The translations under genes were made by a program, and so were the position numbers. Below are positions 60,439-64,000 of a stretch of 64,000 bases of DNA, one piece after another. The DNA lies in NCBI RefSeq assembly GCF_001039355.2, contig NW_019774280.1, positions 224,428 to 288,427 on the forward strand. Direction: 5' to 3'. Position 1 is the first letter of the stretch. The number at the start of each line of letters is the position of its first letter. This DNA comes from Lingula anatina (taxonomy: Eukaryota > Brachiopoda > Lingulata > Lingulida > Lingulidae). A model generated the notes under the pieces. The model was given only the letters and a program-made list of their open reading frames with translations. It made no database searches and was not told the origin of the DNA.

Positions 60439-62892
60439 ACTGCTCCACACATCAGCCATATTCACTGGCATTTACTTATCTTTGACATAAAAGAACTAGC
60501 TCATTTTTGACCTGTAACTATTTATAACATTGCAGGATGAAGGCTGAGTCGTATTTTCTGGCATGCAACAACTTCTCAGATATTTTCTCTGTCAGTTATT
60601 TATCTTTTACAGTAAGAAAACCCTATTGTTAGCAACACATATGATACCAGAGTACAGTCAGGTTTCTGCAACTTGAAGACTGCCTGTTCGTTACATGAAA
60701 ATTAAGGAATCTGCACAACTTATTATTGTTTTGACTCCAAGTCTAGATATAAGGATAAATATCAAAGCTAGCTGCCCAACTAGACATAAATAAAAGTAAT
60801 GTCATCAGAGCAGAGTTTTGGTTTTTGACTTAGTGCGGCACCCATTAGACCTCTGATACGGATTCTGACTGAGGTCCTTCAAGCAGCAAGGGGGCTGTGA
60901 AAAGCTATGAGAGGTAGTTTAAAGCATAAAAGAAAATCTAAAAGTAAATACAGACCATTGAACCTCTAATGTTGACCAAACATATTGTTATAGCCGGCTG
61001 TTTATTGACTTTATGAACATTTTCTATGAATGCAAATTCCAATGAAATTTGAGTGCACTAGAAATAGAATGCCACGCACTGTCGATGTTATCACCTTAAC
61101 TTTACTTGTTCTTATAAACGGCTAAGTAAATGTGTTATTATGTGTTCCTGACCCACAGTGCAAACAAGAACCAGCGTTTTGAAATCAGGTATTTAACTGA
61201 CAATGGATCTGAGGTATGGAGTCAACTATGACAAAGCAGTATTCCTTTTTTTTAAATAGTTGCCTGCCATAAAAACAGTTGTTTTATTATTTTTTTGTCA
61301 ATTCTTGCCACAAAATTTATGTTTTAACATTTCAGTATAAACATGTCGGCATCTTTGTATAATAATGCTGGTCACAGGTACAATATCAATAAAAATCATA
61401 GCGCCAATTCAAAACCTGAGCACCTTGAACCATACTATTAATTTCTCGAATACCAGGTATAGAACATTTTCACCACCATACCTAACAATTGATATGTACC
61501 CCCTGTAACTCAGTTTCTTAAAAATTCAAATTTTTCTTCAATATTTCAACATTTAAATTTACCAAAATAATCAAATGGACTTTCTTTTACATTATTGGTG
61601 ATTCAAAAACACATTAAATACCAATGACTCACGAATGAACCGTCTTATAACTTACTGATGGATTTTAATAAAAAACCATAGGAGACGTGGCACAAAATAT
61701 CCCAATTTTAATTAATTGATTTTTTTCAGTCTTCTAATAATGTTGAATCCATTATTAGCAACATGTGGATGTCACAGAAGTTGAGTTGCCATCCTTTGAC
61801 AAATTATTGTTACTTCATAATTGATCAATTTTATTTCTATATACTGCAACATGTTTAATGCCACAATTATCCTCTCTTAATCTTCATCCTATAGATTAAT
61901 GACTTTCCTAGCCTTTATCTAGTTATTTAATTCATACTTAACTTTTCCAGGCATGTCCAATGTATCAATTTGCTTTGAATAATGAGACATATTCTATTTC
62001 ACTTTAAAATGTTTTGTGTTTATAATTTTGATCGATTTTGCTCAAAATAGGAAAAAAAACATTTTCTGTGCTGGGACGATCTTCTCAAAACTTACAGTGA
62101 TAATCACAGCCCCAACTAATGACATCCCAAATCTGGTAATCGTGTTGAATTATTAATGACAGTAGTGTGATTTCTCAATAATCCTGCCACTGTGGATTTA
62201 TGAGAAGTGACAGCGCTTGATCAGGAGTCTGATTTCTAGCAGACATGCTGTATGCACTATGGCAGTTATTAATCAAGTTTTTCCTGTTGTCTCTGCATGA
62301 TGTAAAAAATCAATTAGTTTTCATAGACAGCGCTCCTTTGAATATGATGTCATGATCATCAGTGCATATATGTATTCTAGGATTTTCAAACTTTTGATCT
62401 CTCTCCTGTTTTTCACATGATTGAAATATATCAAATTCCAAAATCTTATTAAATATATATACATTTATCCAATACGTTCAACATACAGCTTCAAAGTTGT
62501 TGTCAATTTCCTTTTAATCTTTTCTTTTTCTCTCTTTCAAAAATTTGTATCCCCAGATGTATCAGATAATTCTTAAACAATATCCAAAAATTCACCACAC
62601 AGGTCTCGTACATTCTGTGCAAAAATGAATTTTTGAAGTACTAAAACATGCTAAACTTTATAAATCTCAGTGACAGTTTCAGAATATTGAAATGGGTGGG
62701 AGGAGGTGGGTTGTTACAAAGATAAAAAAATTGCCAAGTTTAGCTAAGTGAGATGAATATGCCATGATAGACAAGGGTAGTTTTGGTAAAATAAGTAAGG
62801 CACAGGATAAAAAAAATTACTTCATTCTATCGCTTTTTCTTTTAACAAGGAGGGGGTTCATCCACTGTCCATGGCACTGCTCCCCTCCCCCC

Positions 62893-62895
<3 letters not shown>

Positions 62896-62923
<28 letters not shown>

Positions 62924-62924
62924 C
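62896..62924. repeat. (CA)n microsatellite
   Basis: About fourteen CA units after a C-rich stretch. Confidence 0.97.
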
Positions 62925-64000
62925 CAGCCATAATACATAAGCAATATGTACTTTAAGCATTTTTGTCCTGACTTGAACAAATGACTAATGTTGGTGATAA
63001 ATCACAGAACAGTTTATCATTCTCTACAATCCTTGGTAATGGGATTTAGTCATTAGCTCCTGCTGTATGTGTTAGAGAGATATTACTCAATCACAGCCAT
63101 AGGCAGGCATGACACAACTTGGACATTTATTCTTGTATTGTGACATGAATGAAGCTCACCTGTGAGACAGCTTCAATGCATTGCTCTTTCAAAACACTCC
63201 AGTGCTCAAGTACATCTATCAACTTCTTGGCTGGTTTCTTCCTTCAGCCTTTCTCTCCATCCATACAGTAGTATCCAGTTGTGGAGTAGATTTGTGGGTC
63301 TTGCTTTACTCAAATTCCTTGTCGCCAAAACAGTAGTACACACACACACTGGGCTTGAGACCTGATTAACTCACTTGAGAATGTGATGTCTTCTGAAAGA
63401 GAGTAAACAAGAATGAAGGAGTGTAAGTTAGCACTAGTAAAGTACCCATACAATAGCTCCGCCTTCTGTGGAATGTGACCAATGGGAAGTGTCGGCCGTA
63501 CGGCTTGGGCTGAAAACTTTCGCAGCTGCATTATAAGAGTATAGGGTTAAAAAGTCATGTTTACTTTTCACTTTTGACTGCAATGATTTGCTGTAGTCTA
63601 AAAAGCATTTAAATAAAAATATTCAGTGACTTTTGTTAATTTGTTGTTGAAGCACCTAATTAAAAAAGACTAAACATTGCCTTGGATAGGACTGATGGCT
63701 AGTACAGACAGACAGAGTAGTACAGACTAAAGATATACAATATTGAGTTTGGCCATTTGGTTTTAAGACATAAGCCCAGTTCTTGCAAGAATTGCATTAA
63801 TTCCACTCGCAAAAACTAGTTCTGAATATTAAAAATTGGTAAATAAGAATTATTTCCACTTGATTAATCAAACCAAATCTAGTATCAGAACCCAATGAAA
63901 CCATGTTTTAAGATCTCATATTTTGATTAAAATAGGGGGAAAAGCAATAGTGAAGCAATCATATAGCAGCTTGATACCATTTTCTATGTCAGTTGCAAAT

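Larger units (their letters stand above)
59108..64000. other. No gene seen
   Basis: AT-rich sequence with TG (60405-60435) and CA (62896-62924) microsatellites. An AGGCGGAGCT core and a CCAAT box lie near 63455-63490. No exon was supported. Confidence 0.4.

Noticed and set aside
1-64000. CRISPR arrays, operons, rRNA or tRNA genes
   Set aside because: None seen; the repeats present are minisatellites or transposon remnants, and the gene structure is eukaryotic.

Overview
This window looks like nuclear DNA of an invertebrate animal. It is AT-rich, has short phase-preserving introns with GT-AG borders, many microsatellites, small transposon remnants and sized assembly gaps. The only gene I can name is a class 5 semaphorin. 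The repeat style (TTCATTGGTCCGAAGG fold-back element, piggyBac-like remnant, GGTCAAGGTCA-type repeats) suggests a lophotrochozoan, probably a mollusc; that placement is inference.\n\nRegion 1 (about 0.2-20.1 kb, minus strand) holds the transmembrane semaphorin. I could join 19 consecutive exons by splice sites and reading phase: most of the Sema domain (20136 down to 11750), a PSI domain (11191-11052), thrombospondin type-1 (TSP1) modules (10845 down to 3813), and a last exon with the membrane helix and short cytoplasmic tail (3442-3060). They add up to roughly 1,030 codons. Only the signal peptide and the first few dozen residues are missing. The last four exons occur twice in tandem (4914-3060 and 2059-207) and are nearly identical. 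The Sema-domain exon at 14273-14073 carries one extra base that breaks the frame. The exon at 9440-9255 can read through its donor into about 250 further open codons ending at 8491, giving an acidic tail rich in Ser-Gly.\n\nRegion 2 (20.1-34.1 kb) is mostly non-coding: a fold-back repeat, a group of RFX/X-box-like sites, a 660-base gap set in microsatellites, and two or three coding-like islands on the minus strand that I cannot identify (34050-33930, 33555-33415, 31429-31217).\n\nRegion 3 (34.1-64 kb) has no gene I can support. It holds repeats: a 110-base repeat with a 23-base palindrome (47 kb), a 144-base repeat (45.4 kb), a fold-back MITE with flanking duplication (57.2 kb), and an internally deleted piggyBac-like element with TTAA duplications and a duplicated transposase fragment (58-59.1 kb). 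A candidate untranslated first exon or promoter lies near 52.8-52.9 kb. If the semaphorin starts there or beyond, most of regions 2 and 3 is its 5' intron, which is common for this gene class but unproven here.
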